Shown: positions 1 to 6,890 of the stretch, one piece after another
Position numbering within the stretch: position 1 is the stretch's first letter
Layout: each line of letters begins with the position of its first letter
NCBI RefSeq assembly: GCF_000208925.1
Contig: NW_001914927.1
Span: forward strand, 1 to 10,785
Length of the DNA stretch: 10,785 nucleotides
Source: Entamoeba histolytica HM-1:IMSS
Lineage: Eukaryota; Evosea; Mastigamoebida; Endamoebidae
Direction: 5' to 3'
Position numbers and translations under genes: made by a program
The notes under the pieces: generated by a model
What the model was told of the DNA's origin: nothing
Seen by the model: only the letters and a program-made list of their open reading frames with translations
Database searches by the model: none

Positions 1-273
1 CGTGAAAAAGGAAGTAGAGGAAAAGGAATGACAACGCTGTCATCAATGTGGAAGGATTTACCTGAAACAGAAAAAATTCGATATGTTGAACTTGCTAAAA
101 CAAATAAAACAAAAGAAATTCATGTTGATAATGTTAAGCCTGTTGTTGATGATATGCCAACTCTTACTCCAATGCCACAACAATCACAAGAAGGAATAGG
201 GCCAATGCCAAGTGTTACACTTGATGTTATGGAAATGAAAAATATGAATGAATTTTTACCTCCTACTCTTTAA
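1..273 (+). CDS. HMG-box-like protein, C-terminal part (5' truncated by window edge)
   Basis: The reading frame is open from the first base, and the first in-frame ATG at 28 is preceded by a sensible basic stretch (R-E-K-G-S-R-G-K-G). The real start therefore probably lies outside the window. The visible N-terminal part, with a Trp followed by K-D-L-P-E-T-E-K and then Y-V-E-L-A-K, resembles the second half of an HMG box (W-K-x-L-x-x-x-E-K-x-x-Y-x-x-x-A). After the box comes an acidic, Met/Pro/Gln-rich tail of about 50 residues ending in P-P-T-L. HMG-box proteins bind and bend DNA in the nucleus, and a chromatin or transcription role is inferred from that family only. The stop at 271-273 overlaps a TAATT, which fits an amoebal poly(A) signal. 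Only half of a short domain is visible, so the family call is moderate. Confidence 0.55.
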   Translation, partial: REKGSRGKGMTTLSSMWKDLPETEKIRYVELAKTNKTKEIHVDNVKPVVDDMPTLTPMPQQSQEGIGPMPSVTLDVMEMKNMNEFLPPTL

Positions 274-1409
274 TTGTGTTGTTTGTTTTAAAACTTTTAT
301 TTTATTTTTTATATAAACCAAAAATTAGAGTAATGAGTCAATCCTTCATTTAAATGATTTTTGAAAACCTCAATATGTTGGTTAGTTGACTTTTATTTAT
401 TCATACAACCTCAAGAGAATAAGAAAAAATAAATAAATACATTTCATGGTGTTTGTTATATGCAATTGTATTTTGATAAATTTTTTAAAGTGTTTACTAC
501 CTCTTATTTTATTTATTATCAAACTATTATTTTATAATTGTTCAGATTAATTTTAAAGTATAAATACTTAATGTTTTGTTGAAATTGAATGATTCTTAGT
601 TTGGTTGTAAATTAAATTGATAATTAATTTTTTTTTAATAATTAAGTTAATAATTCATTTTTATTAATGAATATTAATAGCATTTTTTAGCATTTGATTG
701 TGTTTGAATTTATTTAATAAAAATAAACTTATAAAATGAATTTTTTTTATTAAAAAACATCTTTAAAATTAATATATCTCTATCTAATTTTGGATATATA
801 CTGATGAATAATAAAATACATATTTTTGAAACATTACAAGAATTTATAATACTTTTAATATAATTAAATAAAGATTTTATAACTTTTTATAATGATGTTT
901 CTATATTTTTGGTTATTTTTATTTGCAGTTTTTATAAATAATACACAAAAAGAAACAACCAATAATGATGTAATAGCAATAAATATAAAATAATAGATTT
1001 AATATATGTTTATAATTTGTATTAATATACTAAAGCAACTTATGAAAAGAATAAGAATAATAATTAATCGAAGTATCAAAGAAAAAATTAAAATAGAGAC
1101 TAATTTAAAGACAATACTAAATAATTAATAAAATATTAACGTTGCTAAAACATCACCAATAAATAACTAGAAATAAATAGAATTTTTAGAATAAATGTAA
1201 AGATGAAGAACACAAATAAGAATTAATAAATTAATAAAAATTATAATATGATTAACAAAAGTAACAAAGACTATTTTCTATATTTTTTCCAATCTTTCAT
1301 TTTTATTTTTTATTTAGTTTTTTATTGTTTAAAATAATAAAATTAGAAATAATGAATGATGTTTTGTTTCATGAAAATTTAAAATAAAAGCATGTTTAAT
1401 AACATTGAA
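274..1409. other. AT-rich intergenic region without a convincing gene
   Basis: This 1.1-kb stretch is dominated by A and T runs, with stops in all frames. Two short open stretches exist. One is a micro-ORF at 892-993 that resembles a signal peptide (listed separately). The other is a 40-codon Lys/Ile-rich ORF at 1006-1128 that looks like chance in A-rich DNA. No tRNA, repeat array or mobile element was recognised. Confidence 0.6.
892..993 (+). other. Micro-ORF resembling a signal peptide (33 codons), possibly a gene remnant
   Basis: Two consecutive ATG codons (892, 895) open a 33-residue frame. It begins with a strongly hydrophobic stretch rich in Phe, Leu and Trp (about residues 3-15), followed by a polar Asn/Thr segment containing one N-glycosylation sequon (N-N-T). 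It ends at tandem TAA TAG stops. This is the shape of a secreted-protein N-terminus, but nothing recognisable continues downstream in any frame. It could be the remains of a decayed secreted-protein gene, or chance in T-rich DNA, where Phe/Leu codons are frequent. No clear promoter was seen. Confidence 0.25.
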
Positions 1410-1417
1410 AATGAACT
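1410..1417 (+). promoter_or_regulatory. GAAC-type core promoter motif upstream of the Hsp70 pseudogene
   Basis: The octamer AATGAACT matches the GAAC core element described for Entamoeba promoters. It lies about 15-25 bases before the first recognisable Hsp70 codons and is followed by an initiator-like AAAATCAT. It suggests the pseudogene derives from a normal transcription unit and may still have a promoter. Function is inferred from motif and position only. Confidence 0.4.
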
Positions 1418-1432
1418 TAAAATCATCATTTC

Positions 1433-3090
1433 ATTACAGTAAAAAAATTATTTTCATTTGGAATTGACTTAGGAACCGCGTCTTCTTCTATTGCATATTA
1501 TGATATTATTAGAAATGATTATGAAATACTTCAAGATGAAAAAAGAAAAAAAAACAAGTAACTTCATGGGTTAGTCTTTCGCAAATAGATAAAAGTTGTT
1601 ATACGATTATAGGATATGGTGCAAATGGTGATATTCACAGTGAATGGTTTATTTATTATTCTAAGAGAATTAGAGGAAGAGATGAAAGTGATGTGAATTA
1701 TGAATATTGTGATAATTATCCATTTGAAGTACAAAGTTGAGATAATGGAAGTATGTGCATTGAATGCTATAATCCAAAAACTCAAGATGTTGAAGAATGT
1801 GAACCAGAAGAAATAAGTGGAATGATATTAAAATATTTATATGATATTACACAAGCATTTTTACAAATTGATTAATTAACAAATGTTGTTGTTACTGTTC
1901 TAATCAATTTTAATAAAAAAAAAGAGATGCAACGTTGTTTGCATGTAAAGTGGCAGTAATTAAGAGTGTTAACTTGCTAATGAACCGAAATCAACAATTA
2001 TTGAATATAAAAGAGAATGTCCACAATCATTAAAAGATGGAGATGGTGTTGTAGAAGTTGATTTTGGATGATAAACATTAGATGTAACGTGTTGTAGAAT
2101 AATACAAGGTAATAATGTTAAAGTATATTCAGGTGGAGATGACCAAGACTTATGAGGAAATGATTTTTGGCACAGTAATGATGGATATTATTAAAGAAAG
2201 AATAGAAGAATGTTTTGAATGGTATTATGAAAAGAGATGAGGAACGAACCAAAAAGAAAAGGCAATGTATAAATGGAAATTAGTTAGATTAAAGAAAGAA
2301 GCAGAATGAATGAAAATTGAATTAAGCTGTAAAACATATTCTGAATTAAATTTAGAAACATTATTATGACTATGGCATTGAACATACCATTACAAGACAA
2401 GAATTTGAAAAAGAATGTGAACAAATAGAATTATATGAAAGATTTATAAATAAAATAAAAAGTTACTCAAAGAAAAAGATATAAAAGAGAAAATGTTCAA
2501 TTAGTATTTTTCATTGGTGGAACATGTAAAATGCAAAGAATTAGAGAAGAAGTTAGGAAGTTATTTGATATACAAACATTTGCTGATAATAATTTAATCC
2601 AATTACTACTGTTGCAAAAAGAGCTTCATATTTCGTATATTTTAAACAAGACAGTATTGATAGTAATAACATTGTATATGACATTGTTCCATTACCAATT
2701 GGAATAGAAGTAGAAGGATAAAAATTTGAAGTAGTTATTAAAGAAGGAAACACACTTCCTACAAATGTAATAACAAAATAATACCACACAGCCAGTGATA
2801 ATCAAACATCAATGAAATTTAATGTCTACAGACAATTTGGTAATCTCACCAATTTTTATCAGAATGGAATATATTACTATACTTCTTGTTGATACAAATT
2901 CAAATGGAAAAATTGGAGAACAAAGAATCGAGTTTACACTTCAAAATAATAAAAAATGGAGTGATGAATATTAGTAATTCTATTATTGGAAGTAATATCA
3001 AAAAGACATTCAAGTTATATTTATTTGTCTAAAAGAAAATATGATAAATATATAGAATTAATAAAACATTTCAAAGATTTTATTAAATGA
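1433..3090 (+). pseudogene. Hsp70-family chaperone pseudogene, multiply frameshifted
   Basis: Conceptual translation across frames follows the Hsp70 order. The phosphate-1 motif G-I-D-L-G-T lies at about 1460. Then come V-T-S-W-V, the K-R-I-R-G-R region, P-E-E-I-S-G-M-I-L (about 1810), V-V-V-T-V (about 1885), N-E-P (about 1980), D-F-G before T-L-D-V-T (about 2060), G-G-D (about 2133), I-G-G-T (about 2510) and the substrate-binding-domain segment P-L-P-I-G-I-E-V-E-G (about 2690). Breaks include a frameshift in the A-rich tract near 1550 and stops at 1738, 1873, 1957, 2069, 2072, 2153 and 2719, with further frame changes near 1960-1980, 2160 and beyond 2820. No in-frame ATG remains at the expected start, where the frame reads Ile-Thr-Val before K-K-L-F. 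The trace of about 550 codons is shorter than the roughly 640 residues of a complete Hsp70, so most of the C-terminal lid is missing or unrecognisable. Intact relatives would be ATP-dependent protein-folding chaperones. No functional product is expected here. Confidence 0.88.
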
Positions 3091-4068
3091 ATAAATTTAA
3101 TTTTTGTTTTATTTGTTGATCAATATGAAAATAGATAACTATAATTAAATCCAGATTTTCATAACTGATAAAAAAAATTTTTATAATGTAACAAGTTATA
3201 ATTACATTGTTTTTCATATTGTTTGTTTGAAAAAAATTAACTAATCCTTTCCAGACAAAATTACTCTTTATAATTAAAAAAATTATATTTGATAACTTTA
3301 ATTTGAAAATAAGAATAGTTAAATAATCAACATACTATACTCATAGTTATATTAATGATAAATACTATAAATTTTACAATAATTGTTTAAAAAATATAAT
3401 ATTCTTTTTCTTCCTATAACACTCTTCTAATCTTTTTTAGTTTTAATAATCTAGAAATAGCTAAAAACTTCCAATACTCTATATCTTTTAATGGTAATTT
3501 TATGAAATTTGGTTTAACAATGAAATAACTACTTGATTATAAACACTCTTTTATACTTTTATTTTGAAATATATTTAATAATAATCATTGTTGTACCAGA
3601 ATGAGAGATAAAAAAAATAATTTTACTGAAAAACTCAAAGAATTATATTAGAATAAAATAAATAAATAATTAAAGACGTTCTTCAAATGTATATTATAAT
3701 TCCAAAACTGAATATTAAACAAATGATAAAGAAGATAATAACATGAAAGATAATCCTATAATTTATTAATAAAGAAAATAAAAATGAAATATTTTCTTAT
3801 TATAAAAATAAAAACGAATATATCTAATAATATTCACAACAATTAAAATTTATAATAATTAAATTGTCAACATAAAACCAATGATAATTAAATAAATAGA
3901 TATATTAAAATAAATTAGAAATAGAAATGAACATATCAATAAAAATACAACCTTTCAAATGACTAATTAAACTTTATTTTGATTAACAATTATTAGCACA
4001 GACAGTGGTACAAGTCTTAACATGAATTAATAAAAATAAACTATAAACTATTAAAGTTTAAACAATTA
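3091..4068. other. AT-rich intergenic region with faint coding remnants
   Basis: This is nearly 1 kb of very AT-rich sequence between the Hsp70 pseudogene and the SINE. No intact gene is visible. One minus-strand stretch (3417-3536) stays open for 40 codons and reads like protein; it is listed separately. A short plus-strand stretch near 3601-3650 encodes a Lys/Asn-rich fragment that stops quickly. Nothing else was recognised. Confidence 0.55.
3387..3536 (-). pseudogene. Possible decayed coding fragment, family unknown
   Basis: On the minus strand, 40 codons are open from 3536 to 3417. They encode an amphipathic segment with P-L-K-D-I-E-Y-W-K-F-L followed by Leu/Lys-rich helix-like sequence. 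A TAG at 3416-3414 is followed in the same frame by E-E-K-E-Y-Y. The composition (Trp, Pro, Arg, balanced hydrophobics) differs from the Asn/Lys/Ile noise of the surrounding A-rich DNA, which suggests former coding sequence. No family was recognised, and no start or promoter is visible. Confidence 0.2.
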
Positions 4069-4090
4069 TGAGTCAATTACTTTCATAAAG
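4069..4090. repeat. Left copy of 22-bp target-site duplication of the SINE
   Basis: This 22-base sequence (starting TGAGTCAATT, ending CATAAAG) recurs without mismatch at 4731-4752, exactly flanking the SINE. The bases just outside each copy differ, so the repeat limits are sharp. Such direct repeats arise when a retroelement inserts by target-primed reverse transcription at a staggered nick. Confidence 0.93.
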
Positions 4091-4179
4091 AAAAAAAAAA
4101 AAAGAAATCAATTATGATTAACCTTATTTTTTAGGTTTTCATCATGTTGAGAAGTGAGTGAATCAGTTTCTTCAACACG

Positions 4180-4201
4180 CTTTATTTCTATTGAAATAAA
4201 G
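4180..4201 (-). other. SINE hairpin 1 (9-bp perfect stem, TATT/AATA loop)
   Basis: Arms 4180-4188 (CTTTATTTC) and 4193-4201 (GAAATAAAG) are exact reverse complements around a 4-base loop. The hairpin lies near the 3' end of the SINE transcript, where the RNA would be recognised by the LINE reverse transcriptase; that role is inferred. Confidence 0.6.
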
Positions 4202-4219
4202 TTTTTGCAAGCATGCTCG

Positions 4220-4243
4220 ACTTAAATGGTTCCTCATTTAAGT
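4220..4243 (-). other. SINE hairpin 2 (9-bp perfect stem, 6-base loop)
   Basis: Arms 4220-4228 (ACTTAAATG) and 4235-4243 (CATTTAAGT) are exact reverse complements around a 6-base loop. The hairpin sits 18 bases from hairpin 1 and belongs to the same structured 3' region of the SINE. Confidence 0.6.
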
Positions 4244-4311
4244 TGCTGCCTGACTTTTATTTTGATTTTAATGAGTAATATAATATTTCTCATTCTTTAT
4301 ATTGTTGTTTT

Positions 4312-4354
4312 AAGGAGAGTATATCCATAACATACTGTTATAGCTCATCTCCTT
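4312..4354 (-). other. SINE hairpin 3 (nested: 7-bp outer stem, 6-bp inner stem)
   Basis: The outer arms 4312-4318 (AAGGAGA) and 4348-4354 (TCTCCTT) enclose inner arms 4327-4332 (ATAACA) and 4336-4341 (TGTTAT) around a 3-base loop. The internal loops are asymmetric. This is the first of the three hairpins in the direction of SINE transcription. Confidence 0.5.
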
Positions 4355-4510
4355 TTACCTTCGACACCCCTTAAAGAAACCCTATTCCTTGATAATATCA
4401 TTATGTTTAATTTTTGTGCAACAATATCAATTATATATGCGTCTTCTTTAATAAATGATAATTCTTAATACATAATACCTCCTTAGTAAATAATAATCCT
4501 TATAAATAAT

Positions 4511-4550
4511 AATGAATAACAATACACGTTAATGAATAACAATACACGTT
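4511..4550. repeat. 20-bp tandem direct repeat inside the SINE (two full copies plus a partial third)
   Basis: The unit AATGAATAACAATACACGTT is present twice without mismatch (4511-4530, 4531-4550). It is followed by a partial third copy beginning AATGAATAA at 4551. Variable-number internal repeats of about 20-30 bp are a known feature of Entamoeba SINEs, and copy number differs between insertions. Confidence 0.85.
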
Positions 4551-4666
4551 AATGAATAATAATCTTTTATAATAATCACTTCTAATAAATATTAATAATA
4601 ATTAACAGTTAGTTTTGAATAGATATTATCTCACCAAAGGCACGTCATGACCAGACGATAACTGGG

Positions 4667-4678
4667 AGATTCGAAGCA
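4667..4678 (-). promoter_or_regulatory. B-box-like Pol III promoter motif in the SINE
   Basis: On the minus strand the sequence is GCTTCGAATCTC, close to the tRNA B-box consensus GGTTCGANTCC (TTCGAATC core intact). It starts about 53 bases from the inferred 5' end of the element, as expected for a tRNA-type internal promoter. The same 10-bp core recurs inverted at 4722-4731, so it may also form RNA structure. Confidence 0.5.
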
Positions 4679-4709
4679 TGGGATTATTTTAGGGTTTCAT
4701 GTGGTGTCT

Positions 4710-4720
4710 CTGACGTGCCA
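4710..4720 (-). promoter_or_regulatory. A-box-like Pol III promoter motif in the SINE
   Basis: On the minus strand TGGCACGTCAG matches the A-box consensus TRGYNNANNNG except at one position (G for the central A). It begins 11 bases from the inferred element 5' end and 42 bases before the B-box-like motif, close to tRNA-gene spacing. Function is inferred. Confidence 0.45.
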
Positions 4721-4730
4721 TCTTCGAATC

Positions 4731-4752
4731 TGAGTCAATTACTTTCATAAAG
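4731..4752. repeat. Right copy of 22-bp target-site duplication of the SINE
   Basis: This is identical over all 22 bases to 4069-4090 and directly abuts the 5' end of the minus-oriented SINE. It lies 78 bp downstream of the gene A stop codon, so the insertion hit the 3' flank of that gene without touching its coding sequence. Confidence 0.93.
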
Positions 4753-4830
4753 TTAAAAAATAATATTCTTTTAAATAAAAACTAATTATTATGAAAAATC
4801 AAAACATTAACTTAATGAATTATCGTATTT

Positions 4831-6681
4831 TTATTTTTGTTCAGTGCATGGTGTTGACATTTTCTTAGCTAATTTACCACATTTTACTTTAAAGGTTTTG
4901 ATTTTCATGAACTTATCTGTAGTATTTGGAAGAACATTACTAACAGCATCAGATAATGCTTTAGCATTCTTTAAAGCAACTTCTTCTCTCTTAAGGACAT
5001 ATCTCTTATCTAATTTACCTTGTAATCTAGCAAGAGCAATTTTGTTTTCAGCTTTGTTTACTTTCAAAGCAGCTTTTCTATTTCTTCTATTAATTCTATC
5101 TTGAACCATTTCTTTAATTTCTTTTTGTCTTTCTTTTAATTGGTTCATTTTTCTATTATGTGCATCTAAAAGAATATCACGGGCAATTTGAGTTTTAAGA
5201 CCTTGTCTTTCTTGTTGTGACTTAACAGCCTTATCCTTTAACATATCAATTCCTTTCTTTTCATTTTCAATTGACTTTTTCATTTCTTTAGCAACAGTAT
5301 GAATAATTTTCTTTTTATTGGCAGTATCACCTTTAGCCATTTGAATATCCAAAGTAGCTGATTTATCTAAGGCATTTCTTTTTTCATTACTAGCAATAAC
5401 ATTTTTTAAAATTGATTGAGTAGCTTCTCTCTCTAATTGTTGTTTTTGAGCTTTAAGTACTTTATTTCTCATATTATTAATATCTTTTCTGTTCATTTCA
5501 TATTCTCTATTCTTTCTCATTTGAGTTACTTTTGCAGCTTTTAAGGTATCTTTTTCAATTTGTGCATCATTAGCAATTTTTTTATGAGCAATTACTCTTC
5601 TTGTTTCAAAAGCTGTTTTTTGTTTTTTTAATTCGTCAATTTCATCAGCTAATTCAGCTTTAATTTTTCCCATATAATCATTCTTGGCAATTTCTAATTT
5701 ATTCTTTAATTTAGAATCAAGTACTTTTTGTTTTAAATCTTCAACTTTCTTTTGTTGTTTTAATTTATATTTTCTAAGTGCGTCTCTAGCACATGCAATT
5801 TTTGCTTTTTTATATCTTTTTAATTCAATAAGTTGTTTTTCTAATTTAATTCTATCCTCTTCATTATTTTGAATTTTTGCAGTTTTAATTTTTTCTTCTA
5901 ATATTAACATTTTTCTTCTTACAATTTCTGCTATTTCTTCTTTCTTTAAATTATCAGCTCTTTCTTTCATTTCTTGTGCAATATCTTGTTGTCTTAAATT
6001 ATTTAAATATTCCTTGGTTCTCTTAATGGCAGCTACTCGTTCTTTATGTTCTGCTTGTTTTACCTTTTCAACTGCCTCTTTTGTTTCTGTATTTCTTCTT
6101 TTAGCCTCTTCAAAGTCTCTAATAAATCTTCTTCTATTTCTCATTTGTTCTGCTTGTGCTTCTACAATCTTTTCTGCAGTAATTTTAAGTCTATAATATT
6201 CTATACTTTTCTTTCTTAATTCTTCCTTCTTCTTATTAAGTGCTTCAACAAGAGCTTTTTCTTTAGCAACTTCTTCCATTTTAGCTTTTAATTCAAGTTT
6301 CTCGGAGTTTTGTGTTTCATTAATTTTCTTTAATGACTCAATAATGGAAGCATTAACTTTAGCACTTTGTTGTTCAATAGTTTTAATACTAATATTAATC
6401 TTCTCAATTTGTTCATTAACTTCTTGAGTTTTATTGACGGCTTGTGGTTGTTGTTTATTGATTTGGTTTAATCTAGTTTGAATAGCTTCAGTTCTATTTT
6501 CAGGTGGAATTTTAATATCTTCACTTAACAAGGCTTTTGTATAAGCTTCAAACTCAAGAAAACTAGTTCCATATGGTTGATGTGGATTAAGTTCACTAAC
6601 AACATTAGCAACTGTAGTTGGTGTACATCTAGGAGCTGCAAGAGCACTGACAACAATTAATAAAATATGTATGACTTGCAT
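4831..6681 (-). CDS. Gene A: secreted Lys/Glu-rich coiled-coil protein (616 aa), function unknown
   Basis: This is a single-exon frame from ATG at 6681 to TAA at 4833-4831. Residues 1-15 form a classic signal peptide (M-Q-V-I-H then a Leu/Ile/Val core, Ala-rich cleavage site before A-P-R-C). Residues 16-125 are less charged and carry five N-glycosylation sequons (N62, N83, N96, N110, N121). From about 85 to 580 the protein is an almost continuous charged alpha-helix or coiled coil rich in Lys, Glu, Arg, Ala and Gln. The C-terminus is basic with two cysteines (C601, C612) and one more sequon (N586). There is no second membrane segment and no ER-retention motif (ends T-E-Q-K). An initiator-like AAAAATCA ends 9 bases before the ATG, and a TAATT (4822-4818) after the stop fits a poly(A) signal. 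It is divergent from gene B, with which it shares architecture but only weak sequence likeness. A structural or surface role is inference. Entamoeba Lys/Glu-rich proteins such as KERP1 are similar only in composition. Confidence 0.85.
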   Translation of the reverse strand: MQVIHILLIVVSALAAPRCTPTTVANVVSELNPHQPYGTSFLEFEAYTKALLSEDIKIPPENRTEAIQTRLNQINKQQPQAVNKTQEVNEQIEKINISIKTIEQQSAKVNASIIESLKKINETQNSEKLELKAKMEEVAKEKALVEALNKKKEELRKKSIEYYRLKITAEKIVEAQAEQMRNRRRFIRDFEEAKRRNTETKEAVEKVKQAEHKERVAAIKRTKEYLNNLRQQDIAQEMKERADNLKKEEIAEIVRRKMLILEEKIKTAKIQNNEEDRIKLEKQLIELKRYKKAKIACARDALRKYKLKQQKKVEDLKQKVLDSKLKNKLEIAKNDYMGKIKAELADEIDELKKQKTAFETRRVIAHKKIANDAQIEKDTLKAAKVTQMRKNREYEMNRKDINNMRNKVLKAQKQQLEREATQSILKNVIASNEKRNALDKSATLDIQMAKGDTANKKKIIHTVAKEMKKSIENEKKGIDMLKDKAVKSQQERQGLKTQIARDILLDAHNRKMNQLKERQKEIKEMVQDRINRRNRKAALKVNKAENKIALARLQGKLDKRYVLKREEVALKNAKALSDAVSNVLPNTTDKFMKIKTFKVKCGKLAKKMSTPCTEQK

Positions 6682-6690
6682 ATGATAGTA

Positions 6691-6698
6691 TGATTTTT
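6691..6698 (-). promoter_or_regulatory. Initiator-like motif of gene A
   Basis: Minus-strand AAAAATCA resembles the Entamoeba initiator consensus AAAAATTCA. It ends 9 bases upstream of the ATG, consistent with the very short 5' leaders of Entamoeba mRNAs. This spacing supports the ATG at 6681 as the true start. Confidence 0.4.
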
Positions 6699-6876
6699 AA
6701 GATCATCTCATATATCTTTTTCTTTTCACCAAATTTACATTTTCTTGGTGATTGAAATAATTCACTTTTTCATATTCTTTCGTAGAAGTATAGTTTTTTT
6801 TAATTCCTTTTATTATGTATAAGTCTCTTTCTTATTTCTTAACCTTTGTTTTTTTTTTAACTAAATTCATTTTGCT

Positions 6877-6890
6877 ATCAACTCGTTGAT
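6877..6890. other. 14-base dyad at the midpoint of the divergent promoter region
   Basis: ATCAAC and GTTGAT are exact reverse complements separated by TC. The centre lies about 8 bases from the midpoint of the intergenic region. It could be a binding site for a dimeric regulator shared by both genes, but such dyads also occur by chance. Confidence 0.25.

Larger units (their letters stand above)
4091..4730 (-). mobile_element. Entamoeba SINE, full-length, Pol III-type architecture
   Basis: A 640-bp non-coding insertion is bounded by perfect 22-bp direct repeats. It is less AT-rich than its flanks and has strong secondary structure. Read on the minus strand, the 5' end is at 4730 with an A-box-like motif (4720-4710) and a B-box-like motif (4678-4667). 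A central region follows with a 20-bp tandem repeat (4511-4550), then three hairpins, then a 3' end of 13 T (4103-4091). No T4 occurs on that strand before the terminal run. SINEs are mobilised in trans by a LINE-encoded reverse transcriptase and endonuclease. Entamoeba SINEs known from the literature are about 0.5-0.7 kb with short internal repeats, and I infer this is a SINE1-type copy. It lies 78 bp downstream of the gene A stop, in the same orientation. Its perfect flanking repeats and intact hairpins suggest recent insertion. Confidence 0.85.

Noticed and set aside
1006..1128. 40-codon plus-strand ORF
   Set aside because: Its Lys/Ile/Asn-only composition matches random A-rich DNA. There is no promoter motif and no recognisable domain.
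1564..1785. 73-codon minus-strand ORF
   Set aside because: It lies antisense within the Hsp70 pseudogene, whose plus-strand trace explains the open frame. It resembles no family.
2553..2789. 78-codon minus-strand ORF with hydrophobic character
   Set aside because: It is antisense to the substrate-binding-domain part of the Hsp70 pseudogene. The hydrophobicity arises from complementing A-rich codons.
3985..4030. Short stretch encoding a D-S-G-T-S-L motif, briefly considered as another Hsp70 N-terminus
   Set aside because: It is only about 14 codons before a stop, with no further Hsp70 landmarks in any frame.
4639..4731. A tRNA gene at the TTCGAATC-containing segment
   Set aside because: A and B box-like motifs are present, but no cloverleaf with acceptor, D and anticodon arms can be drawn. 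The segment is the 5' part of the SINE.
4844..6196. Three plus-strand ORFs of 60-86 codons that look like membrane segments
   Set aside because: They are antisense shadows of gene A. The complement of Lys/Glu codons reads as Phe/Leu/Ser, which mimics membrane proteins.
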